Source: Epiperipatus broadwayi
Taxonomy: Eukaryota; Onychophora; Udeonychophora; Euonychophora; Peripatidae
Assembly: GCA_028023455.1 (NCBI GenBank)
Contig: JAQFVV010000001.1
Coordinates: 24,853,401 to 24,917,400 of the forward strand
Length of the DNA: 64,000 bases
Direction: 5' to 3'
The position numbers and the translations under genes were made by a program. Below are positions 1-12,200 of this stretch, piece after piece. Below the pieces are notes generated by a model, which saw only the letters and a program-made list of their open reading frames with translations, was not told the origin of the DNA and made no database searches. Every line of letters begins with the position of its first letter. Position 1 is the stretch's first letter.

Positions 1-2
1 CG

Positions 3-356
3 GATAGAACGGCTGGCTCATTGGAGGCCCTAATCCAGCAGTACATTTTACCAGGGACTCGCATAATTTCAGATGGCTGGGCTGCGTACAATAATATCAG
101 CAGACTTAGCAATGGTGTGCACATGCATTCGGTTGTCGTCCACCAGGACAACTTCGTGAATCCCGAAGACCAAGACATACATACCCAGAATATTGAGAAT
201 ATGTGGATGAGGGCCAAGCGTAAGCTGAAATTCCAATCTGGTACCAGCAGGGCTTTATTTTCATCGTACCTCCAAGAATTTGCCTTCCGCAGTAGATATA
301 GCACTGCCGCCCATTTCTTCAACTTCCTGCTATGCATAGGGTATAATTATGCTTAA
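3..356 (+). CDS. Merlin (IS1016/IS1595-type) transposase, C-terminal part, cut by window edge
   Basis: The frame is open from base 3 to a TAA at 354-356 with no stop, so the protein enters from the left and has no real start here. It reads as the end of a DDE transposase of the Merlin superfamily. A motif IISDGWAAY carries the second catalytic Asp, followed by a VVHQDNFVNP segment, HTQNIENMW with the catalytic Glu, and a basic KRKLK stretch. The first Asp and the DNA-binding part would lie upstream of the window. The protein cuts and pastes its own element through terminal inverted repeats. The frame is undamaged over 117 codons, so the copy may be young or intact. I could not identify the terminal inverted repeat with confidence in the 200 bases that follow. 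Confidence 0.85.
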   Translation, partial: DRTAGSLEALIQQYILPGTRIISDGWAAYNNISRLSNGVHMHSVVVHQDNFVNPEDQDIHTQNIENMWMRAKRKLKFQSGTSRALFSSYLQEFAFRSRYSTAAHFFNFLLCIGYNYA

Positions 357-576
357 AAAGGTTAATTATTTTTTTATTTATTATCTTTTACGTTTTAATT
401 AATAAATATTTACTGTAATTGTAATATAAGAGCAGATACGTAATATTTTAGTTCTAATTTTAAAAACTAGATGGCGAATATGCCCTGGTCGCTAAAGTAA
501 ACCTTTACCAAATTTTATTTGAGCAAATATAACCTTAGCTTTCACATTAGCTATTTCCTCCATATAATATTGCAAT
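357..576. other. Non-coding stretch after the Merlin frame
   Basis: This should hold the 3' untranslated part and possibly the terminal inverted repeat of the Merlin element. I see no clear repeat boundary and no other gene. Confidence 0.3.
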
Positions 577-1098
577 CTAGTGCAACTCGGTAAATCAATT
601 GGATGCTAGAAGGTTAGTGCATCAAAATCCTTATTTATTGCCTATTACATCCAATGTCTCCAGACTACTTGACTTTCATCAGTGAGACGCCTTGGACCTG
701 AGGACACTGCATCTAGATCTTTAGATCTAATGCAATCTTAGCTAAAGAATATTGGTGTTTATGATTATTTAAAAGACAAAAATGCCAAAATATATAGAAA
801 CTGAACTGAGTTCAGATCTGTATGAATACACAAGCAAATTAACTTGGATTGAAAATTTTTTATCTTACTTTCAGTTTGGGCTCATAACTTTATAGTCAGT
901 TAAAAATGTAAAAAGTGGCTGCTGGAATGATACATTAAATCCAAAGATCTAGATGCAAGTGCTCTCAGATCTAAGACTCCTCATTCATGAAAATTACAAG
1001 CTAAAATCTAGTCTGAGGATATTGGACAAATAGATACTAGATAAGGATTATAAAGCAGTAACCTTCTAGCATTCATTGATTACTCTAATGTGCACTAG
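577..1098. mobile_element. 522-bp inverted-repeat (MITE-like) element
   Basis: The outermost bases are CTAGTGCA at 577 and its complement TGCACTAG ending at 1098. Inside, both arms share GATGCTAGAAGGTTA, then AATCCTTAT, CAGACTA and GCATCTAGATCTTT in mirrored order over roughly 150-170 bases each. The centre (about 750-930) is AT-rich and has no coding potential. This is the shape of a non-autonomous DNA transposon with long terminal inverted repeats. The arms differ by scattered substitutions, so the copy is not recent. The superfamily is not assigned, and no target duplication was resolved. Confidence 0.7.
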
Positions 1099-1289
1099 TT
1101 GACAATATTGTATGGAGAAGTTGTTACTGTGTTAACAGATTGTGTAAGGATAAGAAATGGTAATTATGTGATGTTACAGGAATTTAATATCTTAGCTTTC
1201 ATATTGCTTTTAAATACGATTTCTTTTATTCCAGTTCTACTATCTAGTGAAAAATTCAATTTCCTCCAGCAGCCAATTTTTTTTTTTTT

Positions 1290-1445
1290 TTTACTTTCCA
1301 ACTTGATAAAAAAAGAAGTAAAATATGGCTGTTGAAGAAAAGGTGCATTAAATTAAAAAAATTTAGATGCTTTAGATTCAAATTCAAAATTCTTCATGGA
1401 TGAAAAACATAAGCCAAAAATTAATTTGAGAATATACATAAGATG
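1290..1445 (+). repeat. Degenerate half-copy of the 577-1098 element
   Basis: Bases around 1290-1445 follow the right half of the neighbouring element (about 885-1035) in order: an AAAA-TGGCTG block, a CATTAAAT block, TAGATGC, a CTCATTCATGAAAA-like block and TTTGAGAATAT against CTGAGGATATT. Divergence is high, so this is an old relic. It has no complementary arm that I could find. Confidence 0.4.
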
Positions 1446-1745
1446 GCACCAGACAGGATTTCTTGAGCATTGCCATCAGTTATGTTTTAATTATTCAAAC
1501 TATATAATGAAATTGAAGTGGAAAAAATTAAACATTTGTAAACTTGCATGGGCTTCCTTTTTTATTATGTCACTTGAAATCATGCATATAATTTTACATT
1601 TAGAAGTTAATACTATTTCTTTAAACACGTTTCAGATATTAGACAATATATGTAAATGGCTCCTAAAGTTCAGGCAAACCTCCCCAATAGTCACCTATTG
1701 TTGCTATGCATTTATTTACATAATTTAATTAAATTTACAAGTGCA

Positions 1746-3190
1746 ACATTTTTTAACCAGTGTCCATTTCAAACAATAATCATTCACTTAATACATAGAT
1801 AATTGTAAATCTTTTTTTTTTCTTATTGGATTAGAAATTGTTATATTTATTTAATCCCAAATGTAGTTTTATAAACATTATTAAATATCACACTGATCTT
1901 AAATTTTATATATTTAAATGGTGAATTTTTTTTAATCATTATCTTATTCTGTTTGTGCTGATAGTCATCTAGAAAGTAATATTACAGTCATTTGTACTTT
2001 AAATTTTAGTTAGATTATTATACCATTTCTTCCATTAGTAACATACTGTTACTGTATATTTATTTAATGAATTAGATAAACTTAATATACATGTGCTATA
2101 CTTTTTAATTAGTGCTTATTTCAAATTGTTAATTATTCTCATATACAATCATATCTCTATAAATACTATTACTGTACTTCTAATACACAATTATAAATAC
2201 TGGGAAAATATCCTTAGTGGTTTCTAATGTGCATTTTGTTTTATCTAAGTCTTCCTTTCAAGTTTATAAAATATATTTGATATATTTGATCCTCATTAAA
2301 AATTTAAAATATATTTAAGGTTAAAAGAAATGCAATAATTTTTTAATCTAATAAAGCACCATTTTTTTTTTATGATTATTTTTGTAGCTAATGAAGCATT
2401 ATTATTATTAATAAACGCTAGCTAAAAAACATCCTTTGTAAATTAAGTTTATATAATTCACATAAGTAAGTATACAGCAGCAGTATGTGATTATTGAGAA
2501 ATTATGTGCATTTATATATATATATATTTCCATATCTATAGTTATGTTTGAAATCATAGTAGCAGTTATGCTTATTCCTAGAGGTTATAGGATTGTGTCC
2601 AATAGTAGAGTGAGTTTGTAAGTTAAAAGAAACTCATGCAAGTCTTTAAAAATTAATAATGTTTGATCATTAATAAAGCTAAAATCTATATCTAAAATTT
2701 AAAAAGATATAATAATTTCTAAACTAATGAATAATGATTTAGAATTTATTTGTATATTTATTAAATAATCATTATTTAAATAAGTTCTGATTAAAAAAAA
2801 TACTACCTTTATAAATTAAGTTTATCTAATTAGCATAAATAAATAGCTTGCTAGCAGCAATAGGTAATTATTGGGGCGAATGGGTGACTTGGCTTAAACT
2901 GAAGAAACCTGATTTAGTCTAAATGCATATTGGGAACAATTTAAATACTTTCTTCAATATTTAGATCCATCTAAAGTAAAACTAGCAGCAGTAATATTAA
3001 ATTTTAAAAATTTGTCTGTACTGATTTATACATATAGTTAAAAATTCTCAATATTAATATATATATACTGTATTTAAATTTATGAAAGTTTGCTAATATT
3101 TATGTATTATAAGGGAATAAAAATTCTATTGAAATTTTTTTTTAAAGTTATTAAAACATAAATAATATAACTTTATTAGTATTTAAAAAT
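1746..3190. other. AT-rich upstream region of TAF1B, no gene seen
   Basis: No coding potential. There is a weak, diverged duplication: a block with AAATTAAGTTTAT followed by CAGCAG/GCAGCAATA occurs near 2437-2500 and again near 2811-2875. Poly-T and TA runs are common. Any promoter and untranslated exon of TAF1B should lie here or further left, but no core element can be singled out. Confidence 0.5.
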
Positions 3191-3212
3191 ATTTTCTTCA
3201 TCTTTAGACAAA

Positions 3213-3299
3213 ATGGTTACATGTGATCAATGTGGAAGTTCAAATTTTGAATGTGATGATGGATTTTTTTTCTGCTTAGATTGTAATACACAATCTCAG
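3213..3299 (+). CDS. TAF1B: TAF1B coding exon 1 (zinc ribbon)
   Basis: Twenty-nine codons. The ATG has A at -3 and G at +4. The zinc-ribbon cysteines are two CxxC pairs, CDQC at residues 4-7 and CLDC at 21-24, around a GFFF core, which is typical of the RRN7/TAF1B zinc finger. The exon ends CTCAG before GTAGAT. Just upstream, a pyrimidine-rich run ends in CTTTAG at 3207, six bases before the ATG. This could be the acceptor of an intron in the 5' untranslated region, which would place the promoter and exon 0 further left. Confidence 0.88.
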
Positions 3300-6200
3300 G
3301 TAGATCTATTATATATATGTTATATTAATAATAATAATTTTTTAAATTATAATATTAGTTTTTTACAACATTTGATTAATTGGCTTGTATTTTTTTAGAC
3401 AGTTCGAGAAGTTGTAGATGGAGATGATTTTGTAGAACTGAGTCAGGCAGTTATTAAAACTGGTGTTAAAGTTGTAGGAAAAAAGTCTACTGTTAAAAAA
3501 GGTATTAATATTTGTTTATACTTATTTAAACTATAATACCAAATTACTAAAAATAAAATGTAAAGTTGTGATTATTTATTAAGTGCATAGGAAGTATGTA
3601 AATACTTTTAGAGAAAGGCTTTAACCTTTATCATATGCATCTTGAATGTTTATAATAGTCAAAAGATGTCTTTTTTTTTTTTTTGGCTATGGAGGGACCT
3701 CTCAAACCTCAATACAGGATAGCGACTTTATAAAGATAAAAATGGCTGTCTTATCTTTAACCTAAATTTCCACTTATATAGGCCAATCTGAAACATCTTG
3801 ATTTAGAAGCATGAAGCTGTTAGTCTTTTCACTTTTTAAGTCCAATGTTTCCTTTACAAATTAACCTTCATGAAATCTTGCAATTTATGAGTTAATATTT
3901 ATGATCTTTATACTGGAAATATGTAAACCAATGTAAATATATATAAACCAATGTAAATATATAATATAGTGTAAGGTAGAAGAGTTTTAAGTTATTCCTT
4001 GATAAAGACTATAAAAAAATATAGTCAAAGCATTGGAGTGTTATTTTTTATTTTATAATAGTTCATATAATAAAAAGATTTATAAAAAAGAAGAGCAGTG
4101 ATTTGTATATGTAATGTAAAGTTGTGATTATTTATTAAGCATATAGGAAGTATATAAATACTTTTAGAGAAAGGCTTTAATCTTTATCATATGTACCTTG
4201 AACATTTATAATAGTCAAACGATGTTTTTTTTGACTATAGAGGAACCTCTCAAACCTTGAAATAGCGACTTTATAAAAGATAAGAACAGCCAACTTATCT
4301 TTAATCTAAATTCCCACTTATATAGGTCATTCTGAAGTATCTTGATTTGGGAGTGCTTCACACTACCAAATCAAGATGCTTGAGATTGGCCTATATAAGT
4401 GGGAATTTAGGCTAAAAATAAGACAGCTGTTATTATCTTTATAAAATCACTATCTTGTGTAGAAGTTTGAGAGGTCCCTCTATAATTAAAAAAAGGCATT
4501 GTTTGACTATTATAAATGTTCAAAGCAAATATGGTAAAGGATAAAGCCTTTCTCTTTAAGTAAAAATAAAATGATAAAAATAAATTTATTATTTGTAAAT
4601 TAATGTATTAATCATTATTAAATAAAAAAGAGTTATTAGTTATTTAGTATTAAATCATGTTGCTTGATTTAATTTAAAAAGGTAAATTTTTAATATATCA
4701 AATTTATATTAATAAAGTAAGTAATATTTACTAAGGCTGTAACCTCAAGAATGTGCGCGTAAAAATGCGATAATAGGAACCTCTACAGATTTTAACCACA
4801 AGCTTAAGTTTTGGAAGAAAAGAGGGGAACCCTTCTTTACTTCAACCTACTTTCTATATAAATAGGTGAAGCTGAAGCGGTTAGATCTGAGAGCGTGAAG
4901 CTATTCAATATTTCACTGATTAAATCCACATTTCTTATTACACATTAATACTTGCGTAAGAAACTTATTATTAGAAATTGCAACTTAGCAGAAATTGTAA
5001 ATATTTGATTGATTTTATAATTTTGTAAATAGAAAGATGATTTAAAAAATTAATAGTAATAATGTTTAAATTTGTCTGTGATTGTTTTAATAATAGAAAT
5101 GATTTTGACAATAAAAGTTTAAGGGGAAAAAAAAACAAATAATTTTTTCTTTACATAACATATATTAAGTTTTAGCTCATAAGCAAGAATATTTATCGAC
5201 TATTTCAAGACTTCTTTAGCAAATTTCTTCATTACTTGCAAACAATTATGCAGATCATATTTACTGGTTTAAATCTGATTTTGCTTTTATTTATAAGAGA
5301 AAAATATCTCTCTCTGATTTAAGATGTTAATATTATAATGATCAGACTAGCATATTTACATTTTTATATTTTTTCTATTTATTTATTTACATAAGTTATA
5401 TGGGTGCCACATGGTTTTTAGCATCAGGAAATAAACTAACATATATATTTAAAACAATATTTTATTCAATATTGTAATATCCGCACTTACTACTGTGCCA
5501 AGGTTATAACTGCAAGTCATACTGTGCGGTCAGCAAATAACGTTATACAATTCCCACGCTGTTCTTTCCCAACGAAGCTCTCCAACGAATTGGTCTGCTA
5601 CGAAGCTCTCCAAACGAATTGGTCTGCAACGAAGCTCTCCAATGAATTGGTCTGCAACGAAGCTCAGCCACGGATGCTCTCCCACGAATGGTCTGCACCG
5701 ACTGCTCTCCAATGAATGGTCTGCAAGCGGATGCTCTCCAAACGCATGGTCTGCAACTTGCTACTGCGTGACTGCTCTCTACTGCTGTCTATATTACACT
5801 GCTCGATGTTACCCAGTCTTCCTATCGCTCTCTGACAACTGCAACGATCAATCAGTGCACTGACCAATAAGGTAACGTCTCTTATCTAGAAACATTTGTA
5901 ATTAGCAAATATTTCTAGGAATTGTCGATCGCCATTACGCCAATGCACTAATTAAATTCCTCAGCTATCACAGCGCGATCTAAAAACGGCCTTACGAATA
6001 AATTCTGGTTTTTCTGGAGTGCACAAAAATGTCTGCCATTTTTACAAACACTACAAATATAATAATTTAACGTTCAACTATGTATTAGTTTAAATATCTG
6101 TAAAATCTATATTTTGTATTAATATAAATACACTTGTAAACTATAAGATATATAAATAATATTTCTATATTAAATAGACAATCACTGTCTTAACAAATGA

Positions 6201-9200
6201 TAAATTTTGTACACGGATACTTTCGAAGGTCTAAACCTTCATTTTCAAAGAAGTAGCTGGAATCCGAAGATGTAAAATATGCAAATTAGGGAGGACTAGA
6301 TTTTCATTGACCTAGATTTGCCACTTCCTGGAGATGGCGTAAAATGTTTATTTTTTATTCATGGCGTGGACGTCAGAGATGATATAATATGCCTCTTTGA
6401 TTCTCCTTCGCAACTCGTGCCATTCACTGCACACCACGCGAGGTTTGTCCGGCATGCACTGGTGTCCTGTAGTGGCTGTGTGCTGTGCAAAAATAGAAGG
6501 TGGGATGGATCAGCTATAGCCTTGTTGTATGCTTATATATGCTGTGCGAGTCCTGTGTGGATGGATGCCCTAGTCTTGCCATAATATGACGCCAGGCAAT
6601 TATTGTTACTGCACGCAATCTTGTAAACGGCCTGCTGGGTGTACATTGGGGGGGATATGGTCTTTAGTATTGTTTACGCATCTGTTGAAATTGGGGTGGG
6701 GGGAGAGCAGTAACACAATATAGATTTTACAAATATAATAATATAACCATTCCACAGCCCATTTGTAATTCCGGGCGAAATCGCAGAGAACATAAGTTAA
6801 TCCTGATGATTGACAGTAAACCTCGCAATCATACATAAACAAAATAAATCACGTGATAATAATTTATTTACAAATATACTTATTAATTGTTATTTATTGT
6901 TAAAAGGAGATTACCTTGACAACAGTTTGAAATTGTTGATTGTTATTGGTATTGGGATTGTCTAAGTGTTGAATGATTTTTAATGATTATTAATTCATGT
7001 AAAATTTATTTTCTTTAATAAAATTAACAAATTATATAACAATTTATTTACAAAGTATAATCATTTATTGATATACAATTTATTTCTTTAACAAAATTCT
7101 TTAATCTTTATACATCATAGTATATATTCACAGATAAAGTAACACGTTCGACATACCTTTAACCCTGGCTCATTAAATTTAAATATAATTCTATGCACGT
7201 ATTAATCCATAAATACAAATATTTCTTTGACTCGCATGTCTCCTAGTACTTACACTTATATATGCTCTATGTGGGATAGACATCAATGCTATCTTTATTA
7301 CAATAATCATAAAAAATTGTCTGTTTTTAGATCCTAATCCTAAACATAGCTGCTTATATAATAATAACTATAAAGGGATAGCCTGTTGGTCCTAACCCTA
7401 CTTGAGTAAACTTCTATATAATAATTATAAGGTATGGCTTTTTGGTCCTAAACCTAATTTAATACAACCATAATTAATTTATACAGGAATGACTTGTTCT
7501 GAGAGTGATTCCTAACTTATTAAACTGATAGGAATGTATTCTCCCTTATGGATGTAAATAAATCCATCTACATAAAATCCAATTTTCAGTAATCAAATAT
7601 AAGTTTAACTATGAATGAATGAGACTAATGGAAATAATTATATCATTAATTGTGGTTATTTGAGATTTAGACAATTTATATGTTTGCATTGCACTTACAT
7701 GATTATCATTATTTACCATAATCACACTTTTCTTTATTTTGCTGTAATATCCTATAAATACAATTTATCCAAACCACTTCAAACACTTTTTAGCAAAACT
7801 CTTTATTTGTACATATATACATACATCTATTTTGACTGTCCTGCAGTCTTCTTCAGAGCTATGATATAATGAACAAAATAAAACAAAATACATAACTATA
7901 TAATAAAACCATAAAAATGTAAACAATAAAAAACTAAAAACAACATAAAATATATTAAAAAAACTAATAAAACTGAAATAAACAATCAAACTTAAATAAA
8001 ACAGTTAATACAAAACAAAATATACAACATAAATAGAAAATAAATATAAATTATACATGTGTATTTCTAACTGTATACATATATATATATTCAAGGACAA
8101 CTATTAATCTAAATATATTATCTATTTTATTATTATTAACAATCTACTAATTATTTCTATTCTTATTAAACTTAAACTTTATGGTTATTAACTAATATTC
8201 TTTTAATTTTAAATCACGTAATATCTATTATTTCCTTACTCATTCATCTGTTAATAATAATATTTTATATTTATTATTATTTTTTAATATCTAAAACCTA
8301 TAAACATTATAATGTTTGAACTCACGCAGTTCATTTTAATTTCTTAAAAAAACGTTATTTTCAATGATGTGATGTGATGATGATGTGATGTACTGTAGCT
8401 GCTCCTTAAACGGAGTCAATAATCTCTCAACAATTATGCTCAGAGAAACCTGTTAGCCACTTTATTTTCTATTCTCCAGTCTAAGTTTTCCCATATTCTG
8501 CTCCATCCCATTTCCACAACATAATTTTTGTCAACTCTATGGCCTTTGTATCTAAACCCCCCTTATCTTTTCCCAAACCCAGCATAAAAAACAATCCACT
8601 TTCTGTATAATCACTTTTTTCATATTTATTCTTCCATAACTTCATTATATGTGCCCTTTCTGTTTTCAACTATTTACATTCAATTAACAGATGCCTAATA
8701 TTTTCTATTCCTTCCTTATATAATTTACAGAATAAATCATCCATATTTTTCCACTTGCATGTATATTCTTTTGTTGCTAAAGATCCCGTTTGAGCATTAA
8801 ACAATAAACTACTTGTCAAGCATTAGTGGTCGAGAGGTCAGTGACAGCTGCTTTACAAGTAATTGTCCCGGGTTAGCGGGTTCGCTTCCCAGCTGATGCT
8901 ATGACACATAAGAAAAAAACAAAACAATAAACTACTTTTCTTACTATTATCATATATTAACTCGCACCTAATATTCTGTTTATTTCTATATATATTTAAA
9001 CTCGTTTTACTCTCCATATTAGTTCTCCATTTTTCTAACTCCCTATTCTTTATTAATAAATCTACTCTTTTATCCCATTTCTTACCACTATAACATTCAA
9101 CAATCCTCCTAACACAATCATCCCATCTTTTTTACAAATATACTGATATAAATTCTTTATCCAAATCTTTTGCATACCACATTACCTTTCTCACCCACCT

Positions 9201-12200
9201 TGTTACCTGCTGTTTACTCATAACCCAATTAAATACTATTTTGGCTATTCTTTTATTATCCATAAACTGCAATCTACCAAACATTTTTATTTTACTTTTT
9301 GCATTTCTCATATGAAAACTTGACCATCTCATTTCTCCTTGAATTGCCTCCCTTGCTGTCCATACATCTGCATCCAATGCATGTCTTCCTACTTCACTTT
9401 GAACTTTTTCTAAGTAATTTAATACACCTTTACTAACACATAATGCATCATTACCATATGTTAACCCTGCTATTGCAACTCCCATATAATTCTAGCTACA
9501 TCATATTTATTATATGAAAACTGTTAATTTCTTTATCAATCCCTTTCTTTTATTTGCTTCATTTATCAATTTTTTTTTCTCATTCATCCAAATAATTTTT
9601 CTGATTACTTAAAATAATTCCCAAATAACCATATCTAGTCACCACACTTAATTTAATATCTCCCAATAAAAATTCTACATCTTCTCTTTCCCCAGTAGTA
9701 ACCATCATTATATTTGATTTTTCTTCACTAAATTTAATTCCCATCTCTTTACCCACCCTTGCACATGTCCTCAGCATAATTTCCATATCTTCTCTTTTTT
9801 CTGCACACAAAAATATATCATCCGCAAAAAAAAAAGACCTGACAAAATATATACTTACTTACTATATAATAACGGTATCTCTATCCCTCTTCCTAATCTT
9901 TCTATTGCTCTTTCCATTTCACTCAAATACAGCACAAACAAAATAGGTGACATAGGACATCCTTGCCTTGGTCTCACCCCATTTTTAACTTTAACTGATT
10001 CTATATTCCCTAATTGATATATATATATAATAATTATTTTTATATAATTTCTTAATAATATCCACTAAAGCTTCATCCATTCCCAAATTTGCTAAAGTTA
10101 TCCATAATCTATTTCTATTTACTCTATCATATGCATGCTTCTCTATATCTATAAAACTCATATATAACTGTTTACCTGAATTCCTACTTATATCCATAAG
10201 TTGTGTATCTACAAATAAACTATCTTCTATATTCCTATCTAATCTAAAACCTCCTTGCATTTCCCCCACTACATTATTCCCTTCCATCCATTTTACAACT
10301 CTTCTAGCCACCATATATGAGAAAACTTTATATAAACTGATGTTACCATTATCGGTCTATAATTATTTAACTTTCTATGATCCTTAGCCTTTCCTTTAAA
10401 TAATAATCTTAATCTTGTATTACTCCAACTACTCGGAAAAACTCTATTCTGTGCCATCTTATTAAAACAAGATAATAACTTTACTTTTGTCTTATATCCT
10501 AAATTCATTACCATCTCTGCTGCCCATCCATCTAAACCTCTTGCCTTTCCACTTTCAATTTCTTCTCTACCTCATTCAGTTCATTTTCTGTGAACGTAAT
10601 ATTTCTATTGCTATATGCTTTCATGTTTTCTATCACTCTATCCTTTTCATCTAACATCTTTTCTATATTCATTACATATTCTCTAGAGCTACACTCTATT
10701 CCCTCATCATCTAGTAATACTATTTCTCTCTCCCCTACATTTCTCCTTTTAATGTAATTCCAAAATTTTTTACTCCCATCTCTTCCACTTTTATTAATAT
10801 CCTCCAACAATTTATTATTCAATTTCATTCTCTCTCTATAATTATCAATTTTAGCCAACTTCTTCTTTTCTAAGTACTTTTCTCATTTAGCATTAATATC
10901 TTTTTCACTTTCCTTGTTCTTAATAGCACACTTATATTCTCTACAAGCTTTTCCCCTCTCTTTTACACTTTTATTAATTCTCATTTTTTTATTACTTTTA
11001 TTCTTCTGAATATTCTCATCTAAAACCCTATTTTCCACTTCTTCTACTTTTTTACACCAATCCTTATACTCATCCCCAACCAACTCTTCCATGATTTCTT
11101 CAACTTGTATTTTATACTCTTCCAACTTATTCTTATCATTCACTCTCCATTCACTTCTTTGACTATTATTTCTACTTTTATTTCTATTTTCCATCACATT
11201 ACTAACCATTTCAATTACAATAAAGTTATGATCACTAGTGCATACTTTTTTCCCATTATCAAACTCCTTAATTTTCCATATTTTATTCATTACCTCTTTC
11301 TTTACCAATACATAATCTACTGTGTGAAATATATTATTTCTAGACCATGTGTATTGTTGATCATAAATATTTAATAAATTTCCAATACTCAAATTCACTT
11401 TCTGACAAAATTTCTTCAAAAACTGTCCATTTTTATTATCTACATCATCAATTTCTTCAATACATCCATTCATATCCCCTTTAACCATTATTCTCTTCCC
11501 CTTTTTTTCAAAACTTGGTAAATCCTTAACTAAACGTTCATATATGTTACTGTTCCACTCCATTATAATTTGACTGTCTCCAGTGGCTATATAAACTATA
11601 GCTACCATTCTTTCTTGTCTACTCAACCTTATTTCAAACCACAAATGTTCTTGACATTTAACAATATTTAAATATTTTTTTGATATATCCCCTGCCCCCC
11701 TTTTTTTTTTCTATTTATACCCCGCCATACCAATTGTTCCAAAATAGGTTCTTCTTCTTTTCTTAGATGTGTTTGCACTATTGCTAACACCTCAAGCTCT
11801 TCATTTTTAATTGTTTTATTTTTTCCATCCACTTTTTTTGTCTCCTACCACCTTGCATATTCAAAAACCCAATTTTAACAATTTCTTCTTTCCTAACTAC
11901 TCTTTTATAAATTCTTTTAATTCTTTTTTCTCCATTACATTTATAAATAACTTTCTTATCATTAATTTTACAAACCCATTCCTTCTCCAAATCTATTATA
12001 TCTAAATCAAATTCCTTTTTCTTATTTCTTACATTCCATCCATTTTTTTTCTTTTTAATAATATTGCAATTTAAAATCCCACCCCTCTTTACAAGTTTCC
12101 CGAAAAATATTCTTTATTAATCAGACTCCCTAAAACTTCACTTCCTTGTTTTCCTAAATGCAAACCATCTTTATTATATAACTCCCTCTTGCCAATAAAA

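Larger units (their letters stand above)
8480..10858 (-). pseudogene. LINE ORF2 reverse transcriptase and C-terminal domain, frameshifted
   Basis: Minus-strand pieces in order: a linker (10532-10858); RT fingers with FKGKAKDHRKLNNYRPI (10293-10514); palm with EMQGGFRLDRNIEDSLF and FIDIEKHAYDRVN (9991-10314), where one extra codon interrupts the usual EKAYD; a FADD catalytic box near 9817-9828 followed by FLCAEKREDMEIML; and the post-RT segment with GLTYGNDALCVSKGVLNYLE and REAIQGEMRWSSF (9132-9485). The C-terminal tail (8481-8750) has HLLIEC and FFMLGLG. The catalytic Asp pair is intact, but at least four frameshifts make the copy inactive. A SINE separates the tail from 8922 onward. Confidence 0.78.

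Noticed and set aside
3213-3398. A 61-codon single-exon gene at 3213-3398
   Set aside because: The frame after 3299 is intron 1; the zinc ribbon joins in phase to the next exon through canonical GT-AG sites.
5524-5867. Overlapping frames with repeated peptide motifs on both strands
   Set aside because: They arise from the minisatellite; both strands are open only because of the repeat.
7400-7470. CCTAACCCTA/CCTAAACCTA strings suggesting telomeric DNA
   Set aside because: Only isolated, irregular strings within a diverged 80-110-bp repeat; no (CCTAA)n array.
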